A stretch of DNA of 41,024 nt, taken from NCBI GenBank assembly GCA_944376225.1, contig CALWBZ010000114.1, forward strand, positions 1-41,024, in the 5' to 3' direction. This document shows positions 16,153-23,743 of the stretch, one piece after another (position 1 is the first letter of the stretch; each line of letters begins with the position of its first letter). The stretch is from an uncultured Clostridia bacterium. GTDB lineage: Bacteria; Bacillota; Clostridia; Lachnospirales; Bianqueaceae. Below the pieces are notes generated by a model. It searched no databases. It was given only the letters and a program-made list of their open reading frames with translations, and was not told the origin of the DNA. Position numbers and translations under genes: made by a program.

Positions 16153-16181
16153 ATTCTACCATGGAATCTTTCGTTTGTCAA
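16153..16181 (-). promoter_or_regulatory. Sigma-A promoter of the pheST T-box transcript
   Basis: Consensus TTGACA (16176-16181) and TAGAAT (16153-16158) are separated by 17 bp on the minus strand. The TGA inside TTGACA (16178-16180) is the stop codon of the upstream helicase gene, so promoter and gene end are fused. Confidence 0.85.
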
Positions 16182-18415
16182 CGAAGATTTCTCTTCCATT
16201 CCCCCACCCGGCGCAGCATTTCCTTAACGTCCAGCACCCCCAGAGCGAATCCCTTGCGGATGAGTTCCTCCGGCACATACTCGTCGTATTTCTCGAAGAC
16301 CGGCACCTCCCCGGGGTAAACGAGCTCCATGGGATCCGGTTCCGCGGCCGCTTCTTCCGCTATGATCCGGTAAAATTCCTCTTCGCCGGCCTTCATGGTA
16401 AATTGCAGATAATAGGGCCTCGAGGGACTCAGTCCCTTAAGTCCCAGCCGCTTGGCGCAGCGGATCTTCAGAAAGCGCTCCAGCGCCAGAAAGGCGTAGC
16501 TGCCGAGCCAGGGAAAGAGCGCCCACATGTTCCCGCCCAAGGAGACGAGCGGCCGGTTCCCCATGCCGGATTTTTGAAAGACATCCCTCGCCTCATCCAA
16601 GCGGCAGGCCGCCTGACGCATCAGATAGGGGTATCTCGTCTCTTCTTCCAGGACCCGGCGCATGCGCTCCAGGATCCGGGTATGGATGTCGCCGGCCACG
16701 TCGCCGAAATAGGCGGGGACACGGCCTTTCACCATGGTACAATAGACCTCCCGCCGCTTATGATCCACCTCTTCCACTATCCAGACCCTTCCCGCGATGG
16801 CGATCTTATCCCCCGCCGGAGGGGGCTTGACGATGGTCCCCAGCTCTTCCGAGCCGGAGCGCACCGCGTATTCCACGTTTTCCTGAAAGACCGCGTAAAA
16901 CTTATAGTTGTTCACGATCCGCTCCCCGGTTAACCCCAGGATCAGGCCGCCGTTCTCCGTCCGGTTGATGTGATCCGTCTCCAGCAGATGCCGCAGCAGG
17001 ATCCGGTAGTCCTCCTGGGATATCCGGTGAAAACAAGACAGAGTCAGCACCCGGGAGGCCAGCTCCCCGGGACTCATCTCCCCGCAGGAGGCCAAAGTGC
17101 TCATGGTCTGATGATACAATAGGCTATAAGGGAGCCGGTCCGTCCTGGGCGGCTCCACGAAACGCTCCTCCAGGTAGAGCTGTACAAGGGCGATCGCCTG
17201 GATCAGATACCAGGGGATTCGATCGGGAAACATGGCTCTCGGCTCCGGGTGGTCTTCTTGTATGACAAACCACATCTCCGAAGGGTTGCCCCTCCGGCCC
17301 GTTCTGCCCATGCGCTGCAAAAAGCCGGACACCGTGAAGGGAGCGTCGATCTGGAAGGCCCTCTCCAGCCTTCCGATGTCGATTCCCAGCTCCAGCGTGG
17401 CGGTGGCGCAGACGGAGAGGAGGGAGTCGTCGTCCTTCATCTCTTCCTCCGCGCTCTCCCGATAGGAGGCCGAAAGGTTTCCGTGGTGAATCAGGAAACG
17501 ATCCGGCTCGCGATTCGCCTCGCAGTACTGGCGCAGGCTTTGGCAGACGGCTTCGCACTCTTCCCTGGAATTGGTAAAGATCAGGCATTTCTTCCCCCGG
17601 GTATGTTCAAAGATATACCCAAGCCCCGGATCCGCCGCCTTGGGCGCGGTATCCGTCGCAGGCTCCGCCGCGGGCGTCTCCGGCAGGTCCAGCAGATCCT
17701 CCCCCGCCTGGGGCGCCGTATGAAAGAAATGCTCCACCGACAGCCGCCACCGCTCCTTCCCGCCGTCAAACCTGGGAATCACCGTGGGACGGCCGCTTCC
17801 CGCCCCGAGGACGCGCCCCGCCGCCTCCGGATCGCCGATGGTGGCGGAGAGGCCGATCCTCCTGGGATGACAGCCCGCCAGGCGGCAAAGCCGCTCGATC
17901 AGACAAAAGGTCTGCATGCCCCGATCCCCCCGCAAAAGGGAATGGATCTCGTCCACGACGATAAAGCGCAGATCCCCAAAGAGGGAAGGAATCTCCATGT
18001 GTTTGTTAATCATCAGCGATTCCAGCGACTCCGGGGTGATCTGCAGGATCCCGGCGGGTTTCCTAAGGAGCTTACGCTTGCCTGTCTGCGCCGCGTCCCC
18101 GTGCCACCTCGTCACGGGAATGCCCGCCTCCTCACACAGTTCGGTAAGCCTGCCGAACTGGTCGTTGATGAGGGCCTTCAGGGGCGCGATGTATAAGACG
18201 CCCACGCTGTGAGGCGGGTCCTCGTCCAGAAGGGTGAGGATGGGAAAAAACGCCGCCTCCGTCTTGCCCGAGGCCGTGGAAGCCGCGAGGAGCACATGGT
18301 TCTCGGTACCGAAGATCGCTTCCCCTGCGGCGTTTTGTACGCCCCGCAGGCTCTGCCATCCCATGCGGTAGATATAATCCTGAATAAACGGAGAAAATCG
18401 ATCGAACACGTTCAT
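16178..18415 (-). CDS. Lhr/BrxHI-like DEAD/DEAH-box superfamily 2 helicase
   Basis: A 745-residue ATP-dependent helicase. RecA domain 1 has motif I ASTASGKT (45-52), motif Ia APLKALIND, DEIH (155-158) and SAT (190-192). RecA domain 2 has motif IV-like CLIFTNSRE, GIDIG, and motif VI QRMGRTGRRG (367-376). A long winged-helix and C-terminal part follows, as in Lhr-core and BREX BrxHI helicases. The ATG overlaps the stop of the BrxD-like ATPase gene by 4 nt. With the ATPase and TerB-N protein it forms a DNA-processing module, with a role on foreign or damaged DNA inferred. A proline/alanine-rich insert (about 245-262) separates the two RecA halves. There is no own terminator downstream. Confidence 0.9.
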   Translation of the reverse strand: MNVFDRFSPFIQDYIYRMGWQSLRGVQNAAGEAIFGTENHVLLAASTASGKTEAAFFPILTLLDEDPPHSVGVLYIAPLKALINDQFGRLTELCEEAGIPVTRWHGDAAQTGKRKLLRKPAGILQITPESLESLMINKHMEIPSLFGDLRFIVVDEIHSLLRGDRGMQTFCLIERLCRLAGCHPRRIGLSATIGDPEAAGRVLGAGSGRPTVIPRFDGGKERWRLSVEHFFHTAPQAGEDLLDLPETPAAEPATDTAPKAADPGLGYIFEHTRGKKCLIFTNSREECEAVCQSLRQYCEANREPDRFLIHHGNLSASYRESAEEEMKDDDSLLSVCATATLELGIDIGRLERAFQIDAPFTVSGFLQRMGRTGRRGNPSEMWFVIQEDHPEPRAMFPDRIPWYLIQAIALVQLYLEERFVEPPRTDRLPYSLLYHQTMSTLASCGEMSPGELASRVLTLSCFHRISQEDYRILLRHLLETDHINRTENGGLILGLTGERIVNNYKFYAVFQENVEYAVRSGSEELGTIVKPPPAGDKIAIAGRVWIVEEVDHKRREVYCTMVKGRVPAYFGDVAGDIHTRILERMRRVLEEETRYPYLMRQAACRLDEARDVFQKSGMGNRPLVSLGGNMWALFPWLGSYAFLALERFLKIRCAKRLGLKGLSPSRPYYLQFTMKAGEEEFYRIIAEEAAAEPDPMELVYPGEVPVFEKYDEYVPEELIRKGFALGVLDVKEMLRRVGEWKRNLR

Positions 18416-19743
18416 AGGGTAAACTCCGCGTAGTTCTGATCCGTCTCGTCGGAAACCGCCTCCGACTTGGCATAGGTAAACTCCTCCGACTGCAGGAGTT
18501 CTTCGATCTTCATGGCCGGATGCTGATACAATAGATCCAGGATTTCGATAAAATCTCGGATTACTTCCCGGGGCGTGATGTTCTGATCCGCCCCGATCCG
18601 GCCGTATTCCAGCCGGATAAATCCCGCCAGGTCGTCGGCGGCAAGCCTTGGGGGATAGCCGTAAAGATCCGCGTGCATGCCGGAAAGTTTCTCACAGAGT
18701 ACCAGCATCTCCTCCGGAGAAAGGGGTTCCAGGCGGATCACGGGCGCCAGCAGATCCCGCGCCCCGGGCCTCGAGAACTTGCCCTCCGCCAATCGGGAAC
18801 GCAGGGCCTCATAACTGTATAGTCCCCGCCGCCTGTCCTCCACGGTCTGGGGCGTCGCCCCCATGATGATGCCCAGATAACGCGCCCGGCCCTGCAGGGT
18901 ATCGTTATACATGGTCAACAGTTTTTCGTAATTATACTGTCTCGTGATCGAGTGGGGAATCTTGTAGATATTCACCAGCTCGTCGATCATGAGCATCATC
19001 CCCGCATACCCCGCCAGGCGGAAAAACACGGCGAAGATCTTCAGATAATCGTACCAGTCGTCATCGGTGATAATGATGTTGACGCCGAGATCCTCTTTGG
19101 CCTCCCGCTTCAGGGCGTATTCCCCGCGAAACCAACGGGCCACCTTTCCCTTCTTCTCGTCATCCCCCTCGATATAGGCATGATAGTAGACGGAAAGGAG
19201 CCTGGCAAACTCGAAACCGTGTACCAGCTCGCTCACCGCGGAGGTGACCGCGTAAATCTTCTGATCCACGGCCTTCGTCAGGGCCGGATCGCCGGGCATA
19301 AGCCCCGTCTCCCCTATCGCCTCCGTCTGAACGCCGTTGATCCAACGGTCCAGCACCAATGTCAATGCGCCGCCCGCGGGGCTTGTCTTGGTGGAAAGAT
19401 TGCTGATCAGTTCCCGGTAGGTCGCAAGGCCCTGTCCCTTTGTCCCCTGAAGCCGCCGCTCCGGCGAAAGATCCGCGTCCGCCACGATAAACCCTCTGTC
19501 CATGACATAGTTTCTAATCGTCTGGATCAAAAAACTCTTGCCGGCGCCGTACCGGCCCGCGATAAAACGAAAAGAAGCTCCCCCTTCCGCGATGATGTCC
19601 ACATCGTGCAGCAAGGCGTCGATCTCGTTTTTTCTTCCCACCGCGATATAGGGCAGCCCCACTCTGGGCACCACGCCGCCCTTTAAGGAATTCAGAATGG
19701 TCTGTGAAATTCTCCTCGGTACTTTTTTGGCAGAATCACTCAT
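18412..19743 (-). CDS. BrxD-like (DUF2791) P-loop ATPase
   Basis: A 443-residue ATP-binding protein. It begins with the family pattern RRISQTILNSLKGGVVPRVGL and YIAVGRKNEIDALLHD, then Walker A GRYGAGKS (63-70) and Walker B MMLMIDE (249-255). The family (DUF2791, BREX system ATP-binding domain) includes BrxD of type 2 BREX and standalone relatives linked to helicases. It overlaps the TerB-N gene and the helicase gene by 4 nt each. Its likely role is as an AAA-like motor or switch that loads or regulates the helicase; that is inference. No PglZ, PglX or PglW homologue is present, so this is not a full BREX locus. Confidence 0.9.
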   Translation of the reverse strand: MSDSAKKVPRRISQTILNSLKGGVVPRVGLPYIAVGRKNEIDALLHDVDIIAEGGASFRFIAGRYGAGKSFLIQTIRNYVMDRGFIVADADLSPERRLQGTKGQGLATYRELISNLSTKTSPAGGALTLVLDRWINGVQTEAIGETGLMPGDPALTKAVDQKIYAVTSAVSELVHGFEFARLLSVYYHAYIEGDDEKKGKVARWFRGEYALKREAKEDLGVNIIITDDDWYDYLKIFAVFFRLAGYAGMMLMIDELVNIYKIPHSITRQYNYEKLLTMYNDTLQGRARYLGIIMGATPQTVEDRRRGLYSYEALRSRLAEGKFSRPGARDLLAPVIRLEPLSPEEMLVLCEKLSGMHADLYGYPPRLAADDLAGFIRLEYGRIGADQNITPREVIRDFIEILDLLYQHPAMKIEELLQSEEFTYAKSEAVSDETDQNYAEFTL

Positions 19744-21542
19744 CGGTTTTCACCTCCAAACATGCGCAGGATATCCTCCCTGTAATCCTCCACCACCGAG
19801 AGGGTCTTGCCGTCCCACTCGATGACATTATCTCCCACCTCGTCCATCAGCGCCTCGTTAATCCGATCGGCGACGATCGAGGGCATAAGACGCTGTTCTT
19901 TTATGTACTCTTCCACGGGATTCCCACGAAGAAGATCCCATAAGATCCCGCTATAGGGCTCCTCCAGCCCGTCAATCTGCTCTTTTGCCGTCTCCTCTTC
20001 TTCGATCTCCGTCTCCTCTTCGATGAGGAGGCTGTCCCTCGTGGAAAGAGCATCCTGCCGGATCCTCTCCAGGCGGGAGGGATCGATCTGGATCCGCGGC
20101 CTCGCCGCTTCTGCCTCTCGTTGTCTGTCGGCCGCCAACACCGCCTCCACATAGGGCGTAATCCATGCCTCCTCGGGCTTTTTCTGAAGACTGCGGCCGA
20201 TTTTCAGATATTTTCTCAGGCACCGCTCCGTCTCGTGCAGGAAGGCCCGGAACGTCTTTTTGTTAAAATAAAGGGGATCGTAACGTATCTCCATCCAAAA
20301 ACCGTCGCTGTAACAATAGGTTCTGCAAAGATTTAGGGCGTACACGGTGTCGGGGCGCTCCCTCTCCCAATAGACGGCATTGGCCAGGGGATACCAGAGA
20401 AAATCCCGCCGCCTTCCGAAACATATCGAGAAAAAGCTCTTCTTCCCTTCCGTATAGCTCTTTGACATGTAGCGCCAGGCCTCCGCGAATAGGCGTCTGC
20501 CCCGCTCTTCCTCGGGTCTGACAACGGGTGACTGGCCGAACTTATCCCCCGCCAAAAGACAGAGGGCCGAAACAATCTCGTCGTCCGTCGCCTTCTTGGG
20601 TTTTCTGAGAACTTCGAAGGCATGATCCGTCTCCATCGCCACAGGATCCGCATAGACCCGCGCCTCTTCCGCGGGCAGGTTCTGAAGGATCGCGTATTCT
20701 AACATCCAGCGGCGCAGGTTTTGACGCATGCCCTCATCCCCAAAACCCGCGTCAAGGAATCCTTCTTCAAACTCCCGCATCTTCTTGAGAGAATCCCGGG
20801 GCGAGTCCGTCCCGATCCCATTTATGAGTTCGTATAAGTAAATATAAGCCAGGGACGTGGCGATCGGCGTATATTCTCCTTTTCTGAGACGGGCGCGCCA
20901 GGTAAAATAACCCCGAAGCTGCCTCAGATTCAGGTCATGATAGGTGGGAAAATAATGCCTGTAGGATCCCGTCCAGGGCAAATTATCCTCGTAGTCCTCC
21001 ATAAACTTCCCCTGCCGGCAGAAGTTCTTCCATCTCTGCTCGGCAGAGGGGGGCTTATACTCGTATAATCTCTTCATCTTTCGGATCTTATCGGGAATCC
21101 CCGGCGACTCTATGGCCGGTTGCCTTCCGGCAGGAAAAGGCGTCTGGGGATGGACGATCTTCTGCTCAAAGGGCGCGTAATCGAGTTCCACGGTAAATCC
21201 CTGACTCTCCTCCCTATACACCGCTTGATCGAAGAGACGAAAGACCACATCCTGTCTCGTGGACTCGTCGAAGATCACCCCCACCCATTTTTCCCCTTTC
21301 ATGCGAAAGGGCTTCGTGAGATAAGGCTCCGACATCTCGAGAATACCCGGCGAACCGCATTTGATATCGCATCTTTGGATCTCCGTCCCTGTGTCCGTAT
21401 CCCACTGGCGCATCAAAAAGGCGACCCATCGGCCTGTGTGAGGATCCGTCAGGACCGAGAGATGGGGCAAATCCGCCCATTTATGCTCCTCAAGAATGTG
21501 AAATTTCTCCCTGGCATGATCCGTCAGTTCCGAAAGTTCCAT
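19740..21542 (-). CDS. TerB-N/TerB-C domain protein
   Basis: A 600-residue soluble protein. The N-terminal 110 residues form a separate unit (TGRWVAFLMRQWD, DIKCG, PFRMKGEKWVGV) that I tentatively compare with the MmcQ/YjbR fold. Next comes a TerB-N-like domain (about 165-390) with its hallmark LRQLRGYFTWRARLRKGEY and YIYLYELINGIG. A variable alpha-helical stretch precedes a TerB-C-like domain (about 455-600). No central TerB metal-binding domain is evident between them. Ter-domain surveys link TerB-N/TerB-C proteins to helicase and ATPase genes in proposed DNA-processing systems, and the neighbours fit. The ATG at 21540-21542 (AAGGAAT upstream) lies 53 nt inside the end of the diguanylate cyclase gene. 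Confidence 0.85.
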   Translation of the reverse strand: MELSELTDHAREKFHILEEHKWADLPHLSVLTDPHTGRWVAFLMRQWDTDTGTEIQRCDIKCGSPGILEMSEPYLTKPFRMKGEKWVGVIFDESTRQDVVFRLFDQAVYREESQGFTVELDYAPFEQKIVHPQTPFPAGRQPAIESPGIPDKIRKMKRLYEYKPPSAEQRWKNFCRQGKFMEDYEDNLPWTGSYRHYFPTYHDLNLRQLRGYFTWRARLRKGEYTPIATSLAYIYLYELINGIGTDSPRDSLKKMREFEEGFLDAGFGDEGMRQNLRRWMLEYAILQNLPAEEARVYADPVAMETDHAFEVLRKPKKATDDEIVSALCLLAGDKFGQSPVVRPEEERGRRLFAEAWRYMSKSYTEGKKSFFSICFGRRRDFLWYPLANAVYWERERPDTVYALNLCRTYCYSDGFWMEIRYDPLYFNKKTFRAFLHETERCLRKYLKIGRSLQKKPEEAWITPYVEAVLAADRQREAEAARPRIQIDPSRLERIRQDALSTRDSLLIEEETEIEEEETAKEQIDGLEEPYSGILWDLLRGNPVEEYIKEQRLMPSIVADRINEALMDEVGDNVIEWDGKTLSVVEDYREDILRMFGGENR

Positions 21543-23499
21543 TGTAATATTCCTTCTTTTCTCTGTACATTCTTTGTTCCGCTTCTTTAATCAACAGAGA
21601 GATGGACGAGATATTCCTATCGCTCCGGATACCCACAGAAATAGAATAATCCTCTACCGACAGGGCTCTTTTCAGTTCTTTGCTTCGCCTTGTCAGATTT
21701 TCCTCATCGCCTCCCGGGATAAACAAGACAAACTCGTCCCCGCCTGTTCGATAGATATACTTCGTATCAAAATAATTTTTGATCTCTCTTCCTATAATCC
21801 GCAGCATCTCGTCCCCGTAATCATGCCCTTTGGTATTATTCGTTTCTCGAAGCCCGTTGGCGTCAATATAAACGCAGGCCAGCGAGCCTTTGTGCTGGGC
21901 ATAGATCTCGGGAAGTTCCTTCTCGTAACGGTTCCTGTTATATAACCCCGTCAGCGTATCCCGGTCTCCCTGTTCCTGAATATCCGTATAGTTCTTTAGG
22001 TTGTTGCAAAACATGCTGAAACTAAGCCGCATATTCTTCAAGAGAGCGATCTGCTCATGGCTGTTTTTTAGATTGCAGGCCGCGAGAATCCCGCAGATCT
22101 GTCCTTCCATTCCCTCTACGGGCACGGCGATGACATTATCGATCCCCGGCATCTCTTTGACCGGAAACATCTCCCGAAACTCTTTTTCAATCCCGGATTC
22201 ATATTCCTCGTTCCCGGCGGCAAAGAACGCGATCAGCTTCCTGACGCCCTTTCGCACGCCGTTTTTCCTCCGCTCACACGCCTGCTTTCCCTCTTCCCAA
22301 AGATACCATTTGTCCGCTTCTAAAGCCCAGAAACTAACTTTCTCGGCGCCGATAATGTCTCCCAGCTTCTCCAGCGCCGCATACACATTTTTCCTCTTTT
22401 CGTGTGCATTAAATAATAGTCGTTCTACATTGTACATGTGGTTGATTACATCCAACCGCTTTTGCTTCTCCCCTGTCACGTTGCGGACATACCACGCCAT
22501 CCACAGAAAGTATACGACAAAACATACCAGTTCGAACACCAGGAACGCGTTCAATATCCCATTGATGGCTCTGGCGCTTTCAAATACAACGCTCTCCGGC
22601 ACGGACACCGCGATCCGCCATTCGTTGATCTCCATGGGCTCATAGTAGAAATACAGGTACTCGCCGGTGGTTTTCGATACGAACACGACATAATTGCTCT
22701 CTCCGTCGATGATCCCCTGCTTCAGCTGATCGTCATTGTAACCCGGAGCCATCTCCCTGCCCCCGAATTCCCACATATTTCCGCTTTGTCCGATATGCCA
22801 TGTATCGATCAGAAAATCCCCCGTCTTTCCGTCTATGATATATATCGCCCCTTTCCCTCCATATGGATTCAGGCTCACGCCCTCGGGGATTTCCCCTAAC
22901 GGGATCACGCCGTATAACATGGCGATGATCTCTCCGTCCCACCTGACGGGCACATAGTGTCTCGCCACGTAGGTATCTTTATGAACGATGTCTGTTTCCC
23001 GATCCGTAATATGAGCTCCCCGCGCCGCCTCCTCCTCGAAAGAAAGCAGACCGCCGGCATCTATGGATTCCCCACTTCTTGTGAGCACCACATCTCCGGG
23101 TAACAAGATCTCGACGTGGGACATCATCCCTACATTATTATAAGAATTCAGAAAATCCCACAGCTCCGGCGAAGACAGATCCGAATACTGTGAAATCATG
23201 ACGGAAAGCATTTCCAACTCTTCTCGGTCGTTCTCTGCATATTTCTCGATACTGTCCGCCAGGTTTCCCGCCTCTTCGTAGAGTCGTTCAAAACTCCTCT
23301 CTTCCTCCATGTGGCTTATATACTTTGTTACGCCGAAGGAAGCCGCTACAATCAGAAAAATCAGTATCCCTGTGATGATCAGGGAGCGCCCCCATTGTAT
23401 ATTCTCCTGCTTTTTGCGCTTCGCCCGATTTTTCATGCCTGCCAACATTTTTTTCGCCTTCTTTTTCTTTTCCATGCCCTGCTGTGTTCCGCAGGGCAT
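21490..23499 (-). CDS. Membrane diguanylate cyclase (dCACHE-GAF-GGDEF)
   Basis: A 669-residue protein. It has a basic N-terminus, a membrane segment (about 37-60), an extracellular double-CACHE-like sensor (about 62-310) and a second membrane segment. A GAF-like cytoplasmic domain then leads to a GGDEF domain with DTLTGLYNRNRYE and an intact active site at residues 586-590. The RxxD inhibitory site upstream of it is absent (Phe and Lys at its Arg and Asp positions). It should make c-di-GMP in response to an external ligand. The last 17 residues extend past the usual GGDEF end and encode, in another frame, the start of the TerB-N gene. The start is uncertain: ATG 23499 coincides with the predicted transcription start; ATG 23475 is 24 nt inside. 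Confidence 0.9.
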   Translation of the reverse strand: MPCGTQQGMEKKKKAKKMLAGMKNRAKRKKQENIQWGRSLIITGILIFLIVAASFGVTKYISHMEEERSFERLYEEAGNLADSIEKYAENDREELEMLSVMISQYSDLSSPELWDFLNSYNNVGMMSHVEILLPGDVVLTRSGESIDAGGLLSFEEEAARGAHITDRETDIVHKDTYVARHYVPVRWDGEIIAMLYGVIPLGEIPEGVSLNPYGGKGAIYIIDGKTGDFLIDTWHIGQSGNMWEFGGREMAPGYNDDQLKQGIIDGESNYVVFVSKTTGEYLYFYYEPMEINEWRIAVSVPESVVFESARAINGILNAFLVFELVCFVVYFLWMAWYVRNVTGEKQKRLDVINHMYNVERLLFNAHEKRKNVYAALEKLGDIIGAEKVSFWALEADKWYLWEEGKQACERRKNGVRKGVRKLIAFFAAGNEEYESGIEKEFREMFPVKEMPGIDNVIAVPVEGMEGQICGILAACNLKNSHEQIALLKNMRLSFSMFCNNLKNYTDIQEQGDRDTLTGLYNRNRYEKELPEIYAQHKGSLACVYIDANGLRETNNTKGHDYGDEMLRIIGREIKNYFDTKYIYRTGGDEFVLFIPGGDEENLTRRSKELKRALSVEDYSISVGIRSDRNISSISLLIKEAEQRMYREKKEYYNGTFGTDGSCQGEISHS

Positions 23500-23500
23500 G
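23473..23500. repeat. Perfect 10-bp inverted repeat around the cyclase start codons
   Basis: Arms 23473-23482 and 23491-23500 are CATGCCCTGC and GCAGGGCATG with an 8-nt loop. Each arm contains one candidate ATG of the diguanylate cyclase. No T-tract follows on the minus strand, so it is not an intrinsic terminator in that direction. It would form a hairpin at the extreme 5' end of the mRNA. Confidence 0.8.
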
Positions 23501-23505
23501 AAAAA

Positions 23506-23534
23506 ATTATACTATATCCCGGTCTAAAAAACAA
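23506..23534 (-). promoter_or_regulatory. Sigma-A promoter of the cyclase-TerB-ATPase-helicase operon
   Basis: TTGTTT (23529-23534) and TATAAT (23506-23511) are 17 bp apart on the minus strand. The expected start, 7 nt past the -10, is the A of ATG at 23499, which predicts a leaderless or nearly leaderless mRNA. Confidence 0.75.
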
Positions 23535-23636
23535 GCGTTCTCGAGGGTCTTCATACATAAAAAAACTGACTTTCCTCGCGCCTTCCGTCACCAATCAGCC
23601 AGTCCTTTCTTTTTATATTTTGTTGGGGAATTCCTC

Positions 23637-23664
23637 TTGACAATCGTCGAATCCTGAGTACAAT
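23637..23664 (+). promoter_or_regulatory. Sigma-A promoter of the MATE gene
   Basis: TTGACA (23637-23642) and TACAAT (23659-23664) are separated by 16 bp on the plus strand. The leader to the ATG at 23744 is about 73 nt. This promoter diverges from the cyclase promoter, leaving roughly 100 bp between them with no other recognised signal. Confidence 0.75.
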
Positions 23665-23743
23665 AAGAGATGGTTATGATCGTTCTTTTTGCAACAGTTA
23701 AGATGATCACCATTTCAAATCCATTGACGAAAGGAAGACCCTT

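Noticed and set aside
16178-21542. Complete BREX or DISARM system
   Set aside because: BrxD- and BrxHI-like genes are present, but PglX methyltransferase, PglZ, BrxC/PglY, PglW and DISARM markers are absent on both sides; the neighbours are pheST and a cyclase-MATE pair.
23473-23500. Intrinsic terminator at the cyclase start
   Set aside because: The stem is perfect but is followed by A-rich sequence on the minus strand and has only A residues after it on the plus strand.
23540-23640. Possible small RNA or riboswitch between the divergent cyclase and MATE promoters
   Set aside because: Only about 100 bp, no stable hairpin with a T-tract, and no known riboswitch core seen.
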